60,226 bases of DNA from Bacteroidales bacterium (GCA_017509685.1 JAFWPA010000072.1:1-60226), one strand, 5' to 3'. Positions 32,259-41,714 are shown, counted from the stretch's first letter. Notes: generated from the sequence alone by a model not told the origin. Numbers and translations: made by a program.

Positions 32259-34738
32259 TCAGGGATACGGAAAGATTTTCTGAAGAACGGTATTTTTACC
32301 AGTATCCGGAAGAGCCAGGGCTGCAGGGAGTACGTGATGAGGATGGTGGAAGCCATACCAATCAGCGTAATGATGCCGATGGACTGGATGGACAGATGCG
32401 TGGCAAAGATGAGGGAGAAGGTGACGATGGCCAGTACCAGGGCACTATACAGGATGGCTACCTTATGGTACTCCAGCATATTGGACTCTCCTCGTCGGGC
32501 TTCGGCCAGCAGGCCCTCCATCACAAAGATGCTGTAGTCTACGCCAATACCGTAGATGAAGGTGGAGATGACGATGTTGATGAGGTTGAATTCCAGCCCC
32601 AGCAGCGCCATATACCCCTGCATCACATACCAGCTGAGGAACATGGGCAGGAAGGCGAGGAGGGAAATCCAGAAATTGCGGAAGCTGATTAGCAGCACAA
32701 TGAGCACGAAGATACTGGATATCCAGAGCGTGGTGCTGAAGTCGTCGTGCACCACTTCTACCAGATCCCGGCAATAGTAGAACGGCTCCAGGACGATGAT
32801 GTGGGGCAGGACGGCCAGGGCGTCCCATACGGTATCCTGGTCTCTCAGTTCATAGGATACATCGGTGAACACCATGTAGCGGCCGTTTTCCTGACGCTCT
32901 ACGTAATTGGACAGGAGCCCGGGAGGAACCACGCCGGATTCATAGAGGTTGTCCGGCTGGTATTTGGCCGTGATGATGCCCAGGAAGGAATCAAAGAGGT
33001 TATAAGGCAGATTGTTGTCATGGGCGGCGGCGCCCAGGTCACGCTTGACGCGTGCCACGCGCCGCTTGTTCCAGAACTGGTTCCAGGCCTTGATGCGGAT
33101 GATCTGGTCCTTCTCCGACTGCAGGGCCAGGCGGGTTATCTGGCTGTAGGATTTCACCAGACCGGCTTCCTTCAGGGAATCCAGGGCGGGGAAGAGGGCC
33201 TTGTTGTATTCCAGGGCAGCATCCAGGCTGTAGTCGTCCCAGGCGGCGAAGTACATGTGCACATAGCCGTCGGCGTTGGTGCGGTTGTACAGTTCCGTGG
33301 CTTCCACCAGCTCGGGGTCGTCGTAGTCCAGGTTGCGGAGGTCGCTGTCAAATTTCACGCGCGGGCTGAAGGCGATGCCCACGATGATGAGGACGATGAG
33401 GGTGCCGATAATCCACTTGTTGCGGTCCCACGGCAGGTTGTTGAACTTTTCCACCAGCGGGAAACCGTGCGTGTTCCGGTATTTGATCTGCTTGGGATTG
33501 AGGAAATGCGGGAGGAACACCAGCACAAAGAACGTGTTACCGAGCAGGGCGAAGGTGGCGAACATGCCGAAATCCCTGAGGAGGTCGCTCTCCGTAAACA
33601 GCAGGCCCAGGAAGGCACCTACGGTGGTAATGCAACCCAGCACCACGGGTGTGCTCTCCTCTGTTAGCATCTTCTCTACGTCGGCCACGTAGTAGAAATG
33701 GATGAGTACGTGCAGACAGTAGCTGATGGCTACACCCAGGATAATGGCACCCAGACCCAGTGCCATCAGGGACATATACCCCTTGATCCAGTACATGCAG
33801 GCCATGGAGAAAACGGCGCCGTACACGATGGGAACCACCTGGTGGATGAGGAAACTGAAATTCCGGAAACTGAGCAGCATGATGACCATGATGATGATCA
33901 GGGACAGGCCCACGGTCCATACCAGGTCCCGCTTGATGGTGCCCGCGTTGGAAACGCTGCCCGGAGGATTTCCGTGAATGAGTACGCGCAGTTCGGGATG
34001 GGCGGTCTCATACTCTTTCTTGGCCTTCTTGATCATATTCACCAGGCGGGTGGCCTTGCCGGAGTTTGCTGAATTGAAAGAAGGGGAGACGAAGGCCAGG
34101 GCCACGCTCTTGTCCTTGCAGAAGAAATGGCCGTCCTGCACGATGACGGTGCCAACCATTCCTTCCTGCCCCATGAACTTGTCCAGCATGATGCCCCGCA
34201 GGTTCAGCGGATCCATGGCCACCATCTGGGTGTCGTCACCGGTTTCGTCTTCCATGATCAGGTGGGCGTTCTCCACCATTTGGGCGGCAATGGCGTCATG
34301 GGTGGTGGCGCCCTCCAGCATGGTATACCAGGACGTGTCCACAAAGGACGGAAGATGCTCCATGGCATACTCGATGGCGCCCAGGCCGGTCTCCAGGTCC
34401 AGGGAGGCCAGGATGCCGGAAATGAAATGAGTGGCCGTATCCCGCTCTTCCAGGATGTCGCAGAATTCCTCTACGGCGTTGCCCAGCAGCAGGGGATTCA
34501 GCGGGATCAGCGTATCGCGGGAAGTGACCTGGACAAAGATTTTGTCGGCCAGCTCGATATCGCTGAAAGCAACCTCGGCCGATCCCACCGAGCGCGGCAG
34601 GAGTTTCATGATGTTCTCTTCATAGCGAAGCTTGGCGCCGAAGAAGGCAAAAACGGCCAGGGAACCTATCAGGCACAAGTACATGAGCCACTTGTGCGCC
34701 TGGAAAAAGCGGTATATGGGAAGGAAGATCCTATGCAT
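32255..34738 (-). CDS. MMPL/RND-type exporter
   Basis: About 827 residues with duplicated RND-type membrane halves. The first half has GVAISYCLHVLIHFYY and the second YGIGVDYSIFVMEG, matching the polyene-cluster exporter at the same positions (GVDYS in place of GDDYT). I start at ATG 34738 (MHRIFLP) because the -7 element lies between it and the longer alternative. It heads the fatty-acid operon. Likely moves a lipid from the inner membrane outwards or into the periplasm. It is only a distant paralogue of the other exporter. Confidence 0.84.
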   Translation of the reverse strand: MHRIFLPIYRFFQAHKWLMYLCLIGSLAVFAFFGAKLRYEENIMKLLPRSVGSAEVAFSDIELADKIFVQVTSRDTLIPLNPLLLGNAVEEFCDILEERDTATHFISGILASLDLETGLGAIEYAMEHLPSFVDTSWYTMLEGATTHDAIAAQMVENAHLIMEDETGDDTQMVAMDPLNLRGIMLDKFMGQEGMVGTVIVQDGHFFCKDKSVALAFVSPSFNSANSGKATRLVNMIKKAKKEYETAHPELRVLIHGNPPGSVSNAGTIKRDLVWTVGLSLIIIMVIMLLSFRNFSFLIHQVVPIVYGAVFSMACMYWIKGYMSLMALGLGAIILGVAISYCLHVLIHFYYVADVEKMLTEESTPVVLGCITTVGAFLGLLFTESDLLRDFGMFATFALLGNTFFVLVFLPHFLNPKQIKYRNTHGFPLVEKFNNLPWDRNKWIIGTLIVLIIVGIAFSPRVKFDSDLRNLDYDDPELVEATELYNRTNADGYVHMYFAAWDDYSLDAALEYNKALFPALDSLKEAGLVKSYSQITRLALQSEKDQIIRIKAWNQFWNKRRVARVKRDLGAAAHDNNLPYNLFDSFLGIITAKYQPDNLYESGVVPPGLLSNYVERQENGRYMVFTDVSYELRDQDTVWDALAVLPHIIVLEPFYYCRDLVEVVHDDFSTTLWISSIFVLIVLLISFRNFWISLLAFLPMFLSWYVMQGYMALLGLEFNLINIVISTFIYGIGVDYSIFVMEGLLAEARRGESNMLEYHKVAILYSALVLAIVTFSLIFATHLSIQSIGIITLIGMASTILITYSLQPWLFRILVKIPFFRKSFRIPE

Positions 34739-34764
34739 TTTTTCTCTTGTAAAATAGAATTTTA

Positions 34765-34772
34765 CAAAGATA
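34765..34772 (-). promoter_or_regulatory. -7 promoter element of the MMPL-FakAB-PlsX operon
   Basis: Read leftward, TATCTTTG matches the Bacteroidota -7 consensus. A TTTG lies 23 bp upstream, slightly beyond the usual spacing. This is the only clear promoter before the nine-gene leftward run down to 23879. Confidence 0.55.
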
Positions 34773-34796
34773 CGAATTCTTGCTGAAAAAACATAC

Positions 34797-34829
34797 AAAG
34801 AAAACCCCCATCTGAGGTTCAGACGGGGG
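34797..34829 (-). terminator. Intrinsic terminator of adk-hpt
   Basis: An 11-bp stem with one mismatch (CCCCCATCTGA with TCAGACGGGGG, three-base loop) lies after the adk stop and, read leftward, is followed by TTTTCTTTG. It separates adk from the MMPL promoter. Confidence 0.75.
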
Positions 34830-34855
34830 TAGATGAGGTTTTTGGGCGCCTGTGG

Positions 34856-35425
34856 TTACTGCTCCATGGCGTTGAAGATGCGCTTGCGCACCTCTTCGAT
34901 GGTGCCTACGCCGTCGATTTCCTTGTAGAGACCGGCCTTTTTGTAGTAGTTGATGAGGGGCTCGGTTTTGGCGTGGTAGGTCTGGATGCGGTTGTTCACC
35001 ACTTCGTCGCGGGCGTCATCGGCCCGGCCTTCCAGGGCGGCGCGATGGGCGATGCGCTCGTGGATGAGGCTGTCGGGAATCATGATGGAGACGCAGGCGG
35101 TAACGCTCTGGCCTATTTTGGCCAGCATGTCCTTGAGGGCATCGGCCTGGGCCAGCGTACGGGGGAAACCATCCAGAAGGAAGCCGTCTACGTCCTTCAC
35201 GCTCTGGAACTTGGCTTCAATCATACCTTCCACCACTTCGTCGGGGACCAGGTTACCGCCCTCGATAAGGGCCTTTGCCTGCATTCCCAGGGGCGTTCCG
35301 GCGGCGATTTCGCTGCGCAGGAGTTCACCGGTGGACAGGTGGCACAGATTGTAACGCTCTACCATGGCACCGGCCTGTGTGCCTTTTCCCGCTCCGGGAG
35401 GGCCGAAAAGTACAAAGTATTTCAT
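34856..35425 (-). CDS. adk: Adenylate kinase
   Basis: A 189-residue adenylate kinase (ATP + AMP to 2 ADP). P-loop GPPGAGKGT at residues 8-16, NMP-binding LSTGELLR, and DGFPRTLAQ are all standard. It has the short LID form without zinc cysteines, as is usual in Bacteroidota. It follows hpt by three bases and is followed by a clear terminator. Confidence 0.96.
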   Translation of the reverse strand: MKYFVLFGPPGAGKGTQAGAMVERYNLCHLSTGELLRSEIAAGTPLGMQAKALIEGGNLVPDEVVEGMIEAKFQSVKDVDGFLLDGFPRTLAQADALKDMLAKIGQSVTACVSIMIPDSLIHERIAHRAALEGRADDARDEVVNNRIQTYHAKTEPLINYYKKAGLYKEIDGVGTIEEVRKRIFNAMEQ

Positions 35426-35428
35426 AAG

Positions 35429-35980
35429 CTATTCATCTATAACGTAAATGTCCTTGATGTTACGGCCCAGTTCGTCGTAATCCAGGCCGAAGCCCACGAT
35501 GAAGCGGTTGGGAATTTCCATGGCCACGTAGTCCAGCTTGACGTCTTTCTTGTACACTTCCTTCTTCAGGAGCAGGGTGCACACGCGGGCGTCTCTCACC
35601 TGCAGCGATTTCAGCTGTTCCATCATGGCTACGATGGTGCCGCCGGTATCTACGATGTCTTCCACCACCAGCACCCGTTTGCCTTCCAGATGGGAGGGGA
35701 GCGGCACTTCCGTCTTCACAACACCGGTGGAACTGGTTCCCAGATAGGAAGAAAGTTTGCAGGCCTTGAGCACCAGCGGGAACTGGATGCGTTTGAGGAG
35801 TTCGGCTGCAAAGATGACGGCGCCGTTCAGGGTGCAGAGCATGACGACGGGATCATCGTCGGTGGCGTCGGCGTAATCCTGGTTCAGACGATCTGCAACA
35901 ACGTCAATGGCCTTCTCAATATCCTCATTCGGGATAAATTTTTTGAAGGTTTTGTCATGCAAATGAATTTTTTTTTCCAT
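35429..35980 (-). CDS. hpt: Hypoxanthine phosphoribosyltransferase
   Basis: A 183-residue purine salvage enzyme that makes IMP or GMP from base and PRPP. The PRPP loop VLVVEDIVDTGGT is at residues 103-115 and the purine-contacting VGFGLDYDELGRN is near the end. I start at ATG 35980, not at the in-frame ATG 13 codons upstream, because a -7 element lies between. Pairing with adk forms a small purine salvage operon. Confidence 0.93.
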   Translation of the reverse strand: MEKKIHLHDKTFKKFIPNEDIEKAIDVVADRLNQDYADATDDDPVVMLCTLNGAVIFAAELLKRIQFPLVLKACKLSSYLGTSSTGVVKTEVPLPSHLEGKRVLVVEDIVDTGGTIVAMMEQLKSLQVRDARVCTLLLKKEVYKKDVKLDYVAMEIPNRFIVGFGLDYDELGRNIKDIYVIDE

Positions 35981-36000
35981 GGAAAATCTGTAAAAACATA

Positions 36001-36008
36001 CAAATATA
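36001..36008 (-). promoter_or_regulatory. -7 promoter element of hpt-adk
   Basis: Read leftward, TATATTTG matches the -7 consensus, about 20 bases before the hpt ATG. A TTTG lies 24 bp upstream, longer than ideal. Confidence 0.5.
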
Positions 36009-36094
36009 CTACAAAACATAAAAATATTCAGTCAAAACACGACAAGTTATGAACACGCTCTGTTAAATATCGGTCCGTCACCGTAACTTGGGGT

Positions 36095-37678
36095 ATGAAA
36101 AAACTGTTTTTGACCCTGGTTTTCGTGCTGCCGTTCTGCACTTTGCAGGCCCAGGAAGAGCATTTGATCAAGGCAGCCCTGTACCTTTCCGGAGCGTCTT
36201 CCGAGGAAGAGATTCCGGCCGACTGGATCGAGCGCCTGGAAGACGCCCGCACCGTACGCGTCAACAGCCTCCACCTGCGTCCCGGCGTGCTTCTTACGGA
36301 TTATCAGGTGGCTTGTATCCTGGACTACCGGGCGCGCTCCGGCGATATCCTCTCCTTCGACGAACTGGCGCTGGTGGACGGCTTTTCCCGGGAGGCCGTG
36401 GAGGCGCTGCGGCCATTCCTCTCGCTGGCGTCGGACCGTCTTCCCGGGCAGGCCGATACCGTACGGGTGCGTTCATCGGCCCTGGTGCGCACCACGCTGT
36501 CTACCGTAGGCGCCAAGGCAAAGGCCAGCGGCGAACATTGGCGGGCCGGCGGCGCCTGGCGGGGTAGGGATTGGAGCGCGTATGCCGAAACCCAATGGGG
36601 CCGCAACCGCATTCTGGCGGGCGACTTCCAAGCCCGCTGGGGGCAGGGACTGGGCAGTTGGACCGGCTTTTCTATGGAAAGTCTCTCTACCGTAGACGCC
36701 TTTGTGAAGCGCGCTACCGGCCTTTCGCCGGTATGGTCTTTTGCGCCTACAAATGTGCTTAAGGGGCTGTCATACGAGTATAGCGGCCGGCGTGTCCGGG
36801 CAGCTGCCTATGCCGCCCTGAACGAAGCATTCGGCGCACATGCTGATTATCTTTGGAAACATGGTCAAGTAGGTGTCACTGTGCTACTTGACAAAGGCAA
36901 CTTCAGTATTGCTGCAGATAGCCGATGGAACTGGAAAGGGGTAGATTACGTGGGCGAAATCGCTTTTAGAAACCGTACTTTGGCAGCCCGGGCCGCCGTT
37001 CGCGGGAAGTGGACTGAAGACTGGAAATGGGCAGTACAGGGACGCGTAATTCCGCGCCAGTTCTCCGGCAAAAAGTACGGCGAATACGGGCTGGCCATGG
37101 GTGCCGGCTACCTGCGACGCAATAGGTATTCGATGTCCCTCACAGCCGATGCGTCTCTACTCCCCATTCCGGGAACGGACCCGCACCGCTTCCAGTTGCG
37201 CGTGTATGGGATGTGGCAGTGGCATCTGTCATCGGCCTGGCTACTGGACCTTCGCCTCACCGAGCGCTACCGCAACTACGAGGCCCCCCGCACCGACATC
37301 CGGCTGGATATCAAGGCCGACTATACCCCCTGGCTGGGCGTATTTCGCGCCGAGGCTGACTATTGCGGCGCCGGGGGCTTCCTGAGCTATTGGGAAGGCG
37401 GCTACAAGGCCGATTTTTGGGCCGCTTTCTTTCGCCTGACCGGGTTCTGGGTGAACCAATGGTCGGCCCGCATCTACTGCTACGAACGCGATGCGCCGGG
37501 CACCTTCTCCGTTCCCGCCTACAACGGCCGCGGCGTGGCACTGTCCCTCGTCGGCTCCTGCAAATGGCGCCTCGGCCGCCGCTTCACGCTCAAAGCCTAC
37601 CTCCGCGCCGCCTGCCAATTCCGCACCACCTCCACCCCCGCCTACACCCTAAACCTCCAGCTCCAAGGTGATCTGTAA
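36095..37678 (+). CDS. Outer-membrane beta-barrel protein with N-terminal helix-hairpin-helix domain
   Basis: A 527-residue exported protein. Signal peptide residues 1-20 (ending LQAQ). Residues about 30-110 carry HhH-like motifs as in ComEA (LLTDYQVACILDYRARSGDILSFDELALVDGFS). The rest is rich in aromatic, alternating strands (AYAETQWGRN, LRVYGMWQWHLSSAWLLDLRL) and ends in a hydrophobic strand LNLQLQGDL, as expected for an outer-membrane barrel. Such HhH-barrel proteins occur widely in Bacteroidota; the role is not known, perhaps DNA contact at the surface. A stretch of about 150 bases near 36830-36985 has atypical AT-rich codons. Confidence 0.7.
   Translation: MKKLFLTLVFVLPFCTLQAQEEHLIKAALYLSGASSEEEIPADWIERLEDARTVRVNSLHLRPGVLLTDYQVACILDYRARSGDILSFDELALVDGFSREAVEALRPFLSLASDRLPGQADTVRVRSSALVRTTLSTVGAKAKASGEHWRAGGAWRGRDWSAYAETQWGRNRILAGDFQARWGQGLGSWTGFSMESLSTVDAFVKRATGLSPVWSFAPTNVLKGLSYEYSGRRVRAAAYAALNEAFGAHADYLWKHGQVGVTVLLDKGNFSIAADSRWNWKGVDYVGEIAFRNRTLAARAAVRGKWTEDWKWAVQGRVIPRQFSGKKYGEYGLAMGAGYLRRNRYSMSLTADASLLPIPGTDPHRFQLRVYGMWQWHLSSAWLLDLRLTERYRNYEAPRTDIRLDIKADYTPWLGVFRAEADYCGAGGFLSYWEGGYKADFWAAFFRLTGFWVNQWSARIYCYERDAPGTFSVPAYNGRGVALSLVGSCKWRLGRRFTLKAYLRAACQFRTTSTPAYTLNLQLQGDL
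36864..36892. repeat. Perfect 9-bp inverted repeat inside an AT-rich coding patch
   Basis: GTCAAGTAG at 36864-36872 and CTACTTGAC at 36884-36892 are separated by 11 bases within the coding region of the HhH-barrel protein. The patch around it differs from its flanks in codon choice. Confidence 0.6.
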
Positions 37679-37714
37679 CTAGGCCTTCAGCTCCTTTCCG
37701 GCACTAAGCGAGGA

Positions 37715-39124
37715 CTACCGTTTTCCGACTTTCAGGCGTTGGCCGATGTTGATGCGGTCGCTTTTGAGGTTGTTCCAGTTTTTGAGCTGTTTGACGGTGC
37801 AGTGGTACTTTTTGGCGATTTTGCCCAGGCTGTCGCCGGATTTCACCTTGTAGTAGACCCACTGGCCGGTGGCGCCGCGGGAGGTGGGAACGGGACGGCC
37901 GGCGACGGTTTCGCGGCCATCCTGGACTTTGGCGGTGAAGAGGACATCGGCCTTGTACCTATAGATGGAGTCCTGCATGTCCAGGAAGGCCGATGAATAA
38001 TTGAACGGCAGGCGGATTACCTCATCGCCGCCGGCACCGGGGACGATGTCCGTGTAGTAGTGCGGATTGAGGTCCCGGACGTCGTCCAGGGGAATCCCCA
38101 GCACCTCGCTGATCTGGCGGAAATGCAGGTTCTTATGGATGTGGAAAGTATCCACGTAAACGGGCAGGGAGATGGGATCCGGGCGCAGGCCGTACTCGTT
38201 GGCATAGCGGAAGGCGTACATGGCGCCCACCATGGCGGGCACGTAGCCGCGGGTTTCGCGCGGCAGGTATTCGTACACCGACCAGAAATCCGTGCGGCCT
38301 CCGGCACGTTTGATGGCCTTGTTCACGTTACCCGACCCGCAGTTGTAGGCCGATATGGCCAGCGGCCAGTCCCCGAAGATGCGGTATGCGTCCCGGAAAT
38401 AACGGGCGGCGGCATCTACGGACAGGATGGGATCCATGCGTTCGTCGGTGTAGGAATCAACCTTAAGACCATAATTGATGGCCGTGCGGTACATGAACTG
38501 CCACATGCCCTTGGCGCCCACACGGGATTCGGCGCGGGGATTGAGGGCACTCTCGATGATGGCCACGTACTTGAGCTCCATGGGCAGGTTGTACTGCCGG
38601 AACGTTTCCTCGAAGAGCGGCATGTAATACTGGGCCAGTCCCAGCATTTCGCCCATCTTGGTGGGCATCTTCTCCGAATACAGGATCATGTAATTCTTCA
38701 CCGTCTCATTGTAGGGGAGGGAGATGAAGGAATTCATCTGCGACAGACGCTTCATGAGCACGGAATCCGGCACGTCGGTAGTGAAGCGCACGGAGTCCAT
38801 ATTGTACTGTTCCCGGCCCAGGGTGCGGCTTTGGCGGTGCATATACCACTGGCCCAGCAGGGTGTCAGTATTCACGGTGGTGTAATCCTCCAGGCCGGCC
38901 GATACTTTATTCTCGTTCTCGCCGGAGAGCTCCTCCTCGATGACTTCACGTTCCGCTTCTTCGGCCCGATACACCGCAATTTCGGCCTCCAGGGCCTCCA
39001 GCTGCTTGCGCAGGGCTTCGTTCTCCTGCTCCAGCTGCTTCCGGTTTTTCTTGCCGTCCGGAGCGGCGAATACAATGCCGGCCGATAACACAAGACAGGC
39101 GGCCGATATGAAGAATCTTCTCAT
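37715..39124 (-). CDS. MltD-like lytic transglycosylase with LysM domain
   Basis: A 469-residue exported enzyme that cleaves peptidoglycan glycan strands. Signal peptide residues 1-20, then a coiled-coil stretch rich in Glu and Lys (about 25-70). The SLT domain has the catalytic Glu about 191 in IIESALNPRAES, then GAKGMWQFM and ISAYNCGSGNVNKA. A single LysM module lies at the C-terminus (YKVKSGDSLGKIAKKYHCTV). It is the last gene after DUF5683, four bases downstream. Confidence 0.92.
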   Translation of the reverse strand: MRRFFISAACLVLSAGIVFAAPDGKKNRKQLEQENEALRKQLEALEAEIAVYRAEEAEREVIEEELSGENENKVSAGLEDYTTVNTDTLLGQWYMHRQSRTLGREQYNMDSVRFTTDVPDSVLMKRLSQMNSFISLPYNETVKNYMILYSEKMPTKMGEMLGLAQYYMPLFEETFRQYNLPMELKYVAIIESALNPRAESRVGAKGMWQFMYRTAINYGLKVDSYTDERMDPILSVDAAARYFRDAYRIFGDWPLAISAYNCGSGNVNKAIKRAGGRTDFWSVYEYLPRETRGYVPAMVGAMYAFRYANEYGLRPDPISLPVYVDTFHIHKNLHFRQISEVLGIPLDDVRDLNPHYYTDIVPGAGGDEVIRLPFNYSSAFLDMQDSIYRYKADVLFTAKVQDGRETVAGRPVPTSRGATGQWVYYKVKSGDSLGKIAKKYHCTVKQLKNWNNLKSDRINIGQRLKVGKR

Positions 39125-39128
39125 TTCA

Positions 39129-40025
39129 CTAGAACTTAAGGCCGATGGTCATACCCATAGCCGGCGCTGCGGCATAATCCGTGGGCACCACGGAAGGGGA
39201 TACCTTGAAGGTGAGCTGGTCGTTCACCTCAAAGTCCTGCATATAGGCAAACACATTGGCGTCGATGATTTGCAGTACATAGGCTATGGCCGTGAACAGC
39301 ACGGAATAGTCCCTGTACCGGCGATACGTATCGCGATAGTACTTGGCCGTTTCGGCGCTCTGCGGCGGTTTTTCCACCGTGGGGTCGTCGGAGTTGGCCT
39401 GGTCATAGACCCACTTCCAACGGCGGTACTGCATATTGTTTTCTATCCAGAAGTGCGCGCATCCGGCCATCAGGCCCCAGTAGATGGGTACTTTCCAAAA
39501 CTCTCCGTTATACACCTGGCCCAGGCCCGGCAGCAGCAGGGAATAGAACATGGCCTTGTAAGGGTCTGGGCTGCGGGTTCCCTTGTAACAGGCAACGCCA
39601 TCCATCAGGGAGCCCCACCACACCAGGCCGGCACCCACAAAGGACAGGGTGCTGTAGGTTTGGTACTTGGTGTCTCCGCTGGCCTGGTACAGCTGGTTGA
39701 AGCGGATGCCGCCGTAGATGCCGGCGCCGATGCCGCCATAGATAAGGGGCAGCTTCCAGTACTGCTTGTGGTAAATCTGGTTACCGCCGATAAAGACCGC
39801 CGAACCGATGGTGAGCGACTGCAGCGAGGACGTGCGCTTGTGCGCCAGTCCGCCGAAGAATTCCTTGAAGCTGAAGATGACCGAGGAATCGGCCTTCACC
39901 TTCTCCGTGGTATCGGCGTACGTCTGCGTAAAGGCGTCGCGCTTGAACTGGTCGTCGCGATACTGCGCCCGCAGGGGCAGAAGCCCCACGAGCAAGAAGA
40001 GGAATATGAGGGTGAGTCTCCTCAT
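39129..40025 (-). CDS. DUF5683 membrane protein
   Basis: A 298-residue exported or inner-membrane protein (signal-like residues 1-20). The conserved DUF5683 block is RSPDPYKAMFYSLLLPGLGQVYNGEFWKVP, with hydrophobic segments around it. Function is unknown; in Bacteroidota it is often next to parB and a lytic transglycosylase, as here, with an ATGA overlap to parB. A link between chromosome segregation and the envelope is sometimes inferred from this order. Confidence 0.82.
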   Translation of the reverse strand: MRRLTLIFLFLLVGLLPLRAQYRDDQFKRDAFTQTYADTTEKVKADSSVIFSFKEFFGGLAHKRTSSLQSLTIGSAVFIGGNQIYHKQYWKLPLIYGGIGAGIYGGIRFNQLYQASGDTKYQTYSTLSFVGAGLVWWGSLMDGVACYKGTRSPDPYKAMFYSLLLPGLGQVYNGEFWKVPIYWGLMAGCAHFWIENNMQYRRWKWVYDQANSDDPTVEKPPQSAETAKYYRDTYRRYRDYSVLFTAIAYVLQIIDANVFAYMQDFEVNDQLTFKVSPSVVPTDYAAAPAMGMTIGLKF

Positions 40026-40942
40026 CGCTGGTCCAGAGCCTGGAGGAACTGCTCCATCTGGGCGTCGGAATCAAACTTGATAGTGAGGGAGCCCTTTCCG
40101 TCCCGGCTGCGTTTGAGGGAGATGTTCTCGCCGAAATATCGGCCCACATTCTCCAGCAGGCGGTAGTACATTTCCGGAAGCTCCTGAGGGTCTCCCTGCG
40201 CAGCCTTCTCTCCTTTCTGCAAACCCTTCACCTTGTCTTCCAGCTGACGCACGGAGAGGCCGTTTTTCACGATGAGGTCGCACAGGGCTTCCTGCTGGAC
40301 GGGATCGTCCACGGCCAGGAGCACCTTGGCGTGGCCTACACTCACCAGGCCCACCTTGAGGTCGTGCTGCACCTTGGCGGGCAGTTTGAGCAGGCGGAGC
40401 TGGTTGGCCACGGAGGCGCGTTTCTTGCCCACACGGTCGGCCAGTTGTTCCTGGGTGAGCTGGCATTCGTCCATCAGGCGCTGATAACTCATGGCTACCT
40501 CGATTGGGTCCAGGTTTTCACGCTGGATGTTTTCCACGATGGCCATTTCCAGCATACCCTGCTCGGATGCATCGCGGATATAGGCCGGAATCATGTCCAT
40601 CCCGGCCAGCAGGGAAGCGCGATAACGGCGCTCACCGCTGATAATCTGGTATTTGTCCTCTTTCCGGCGCACCGTGATGGGCTGGATGAGGCCAAAGGTC
40701 TTGATGCTCACGGCCAGCTCCTGCAGGGCTTCCTGGTCGAAAGACATACGGGGCTGGTACGGATTGGGCTCGATGAGGTCTACGGGAATGAGCAGGACGT
40801 CGGATGTGTCCTTGGGCTTTTCCTGTGCCGTTACCACGGCCTTGTTGATATAACCAACGGGTTTACGGAGCTCCGAGAGATCTTCGCCTCCCAGAAGGGC
40901 GCCCAGGCCCTTGCCCAGACCGCGAGCTTGCTGCTTAGCCAT
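40022..40942 (-). CDS. parB: Chromosome-partitioning protein ParB
   Basis: About 306 residues. The N-terminal box GLGKGLGALLGG (ParA contact) is followed by NPYQPRMSFD, the CTP-binding GERRYRA motif and a helix-turn-helix region (LTQEQLADRVGKKRASVANQLRLLKL). It loads on parS sites near the origin and spreads. I start at the ATG at 40942; the preceding reading overlaps ParA. No parS site was seen in this window. Confidence 0.95.
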   Translation of the reverse strand: MAKQQARGLGKGLGALLGGEDLSELRKPVGYINKAVVTAQEKPKDTSDVLLIPVDLIEPNPYQPRMSFDQEALQELAVSIKTFGLIQPITVRRKEDKYQIISGERRYRASLLAGMDMIPAYIRDASEQGMLEMAIVENIQRENLDPIEVAMSYQRLMDECQLTQEQLADRVGKKRASVANQLRLLKLPAKVQHDLKVGLVSVGHAKVLLAVDDPVQQEALCDLIVKNGLSVRQLEDKVKGLQKGEKAAQGDPQELPEMYYRLLENVGRYFGENISLKRSRDGKGSLTIKFDSDAQMEQFLQALDQR

Positions 40943-41714
40943 TTGCGTTCTCGTTTTTATCAAGCACTTCCTTGGCCAGATTGAGGTAGTTGGAAGTACC
41001 GTTGTTCATTACATCGTACAGAATGATGGGTTTGCCGTAGCTGGGAGCCTCGGAGAGGCGGATGCTGCGCTGGATGATGGTCTGGAACACCATATCCTTG
41101 AAATGGTCCCGCAACTGGGCCACCACCTGGTTGTGCACCTTGGTGCGGCCGTCGAACATGGTAACCACGAAGCCCTCGATGGTGAGGGACGGGTTGATGC
41201 CGTTCTGCACCAGGCGGATGGTCTGGATGAGCTTGGCCAGGCCTTCCAGGGCAAAGAACTCCGGCTGAACGGGGATCATTACGGAATCGGCGGCCGTGAG
41301 GCAGTTCACCGTAATGAGGCCCAGAGAGGGGGAGCAGTCCATAATGATATAGTCATAGTTGTCCCGGATGGGCGCAAGGGCGTTCTTGAGGATGGATTCC
41401 CGGTCCGGTGTTTCCAGAAGCTCGATTTCCGCACCCACCAGGTTGATATGGCTGGGAATCATGTGCAGCTTGGGAAGCTCCGTCTGGATAAGGGCGTCCT
41501 CGGCCTTCAGCTGGCCGATGAGAATCTCATACAACGTGCGGTGGTCGCTGTTCTCGGGGTCGAAGTTGAGACCGGAGGTGGTGTTGGCCTGCGGGTCTGC
41601 GTCGATGATGAGAACATTCTTCTCCAATACGGCCAGGGAGGCGGCCAGGTTAATGGCAGTGGTGGTTTTTCCCACACCGCCCTTCTGATTAGCTATAGCA
41701 ATGATTTTGCCCAT
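40935..41714 (-). CDS. parA: Chromosome-partitioning ATPase ParA (Soj)
   Basis: A 259-residue deviant-Walker ATPase that moves ParB-bound origins. Walker A KGGVGKTT is at residues 10-17, the A' motif DADPQANTT near 40 and DCSPSLG near 120. It overlaps parB by eight bases. The presence of parAB suggests, but does not prove, that the chromosome origin is within some tens of kilobases. Confidence 0.95.
   Translation of the reverse strand: MGKIIAIANQKGGVGKTTTAINLAASLAVLEKNVLIIDADPQANTTSGLNFDPENSDHRTLYEILIGQLKAEDALIQTELPKLHMIPSHINLVGAEIELLETPDRESILKNALAPIRDNYDYIIMDCSPSLGLITVNCLTAADSVMIPVQPEFFALEGLAKLIQTIRLVQNGINPSLTIEGFVVTMFDGRTKVHNQVVAQLRDHFKDMVFQTIIQRSIRLSEAPSYGKPIILYDVMNNGTSNYLNLAKEVLDKNENANG

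Noticed and set aside
40022-41714. parS site next to parAB
   Set aside because: I looked for TGTTNCACGTGAAACA-like sequence through the region and saw none convincing; GTTCCACAATGTTC near 41775 lacks the CACGTG centre.
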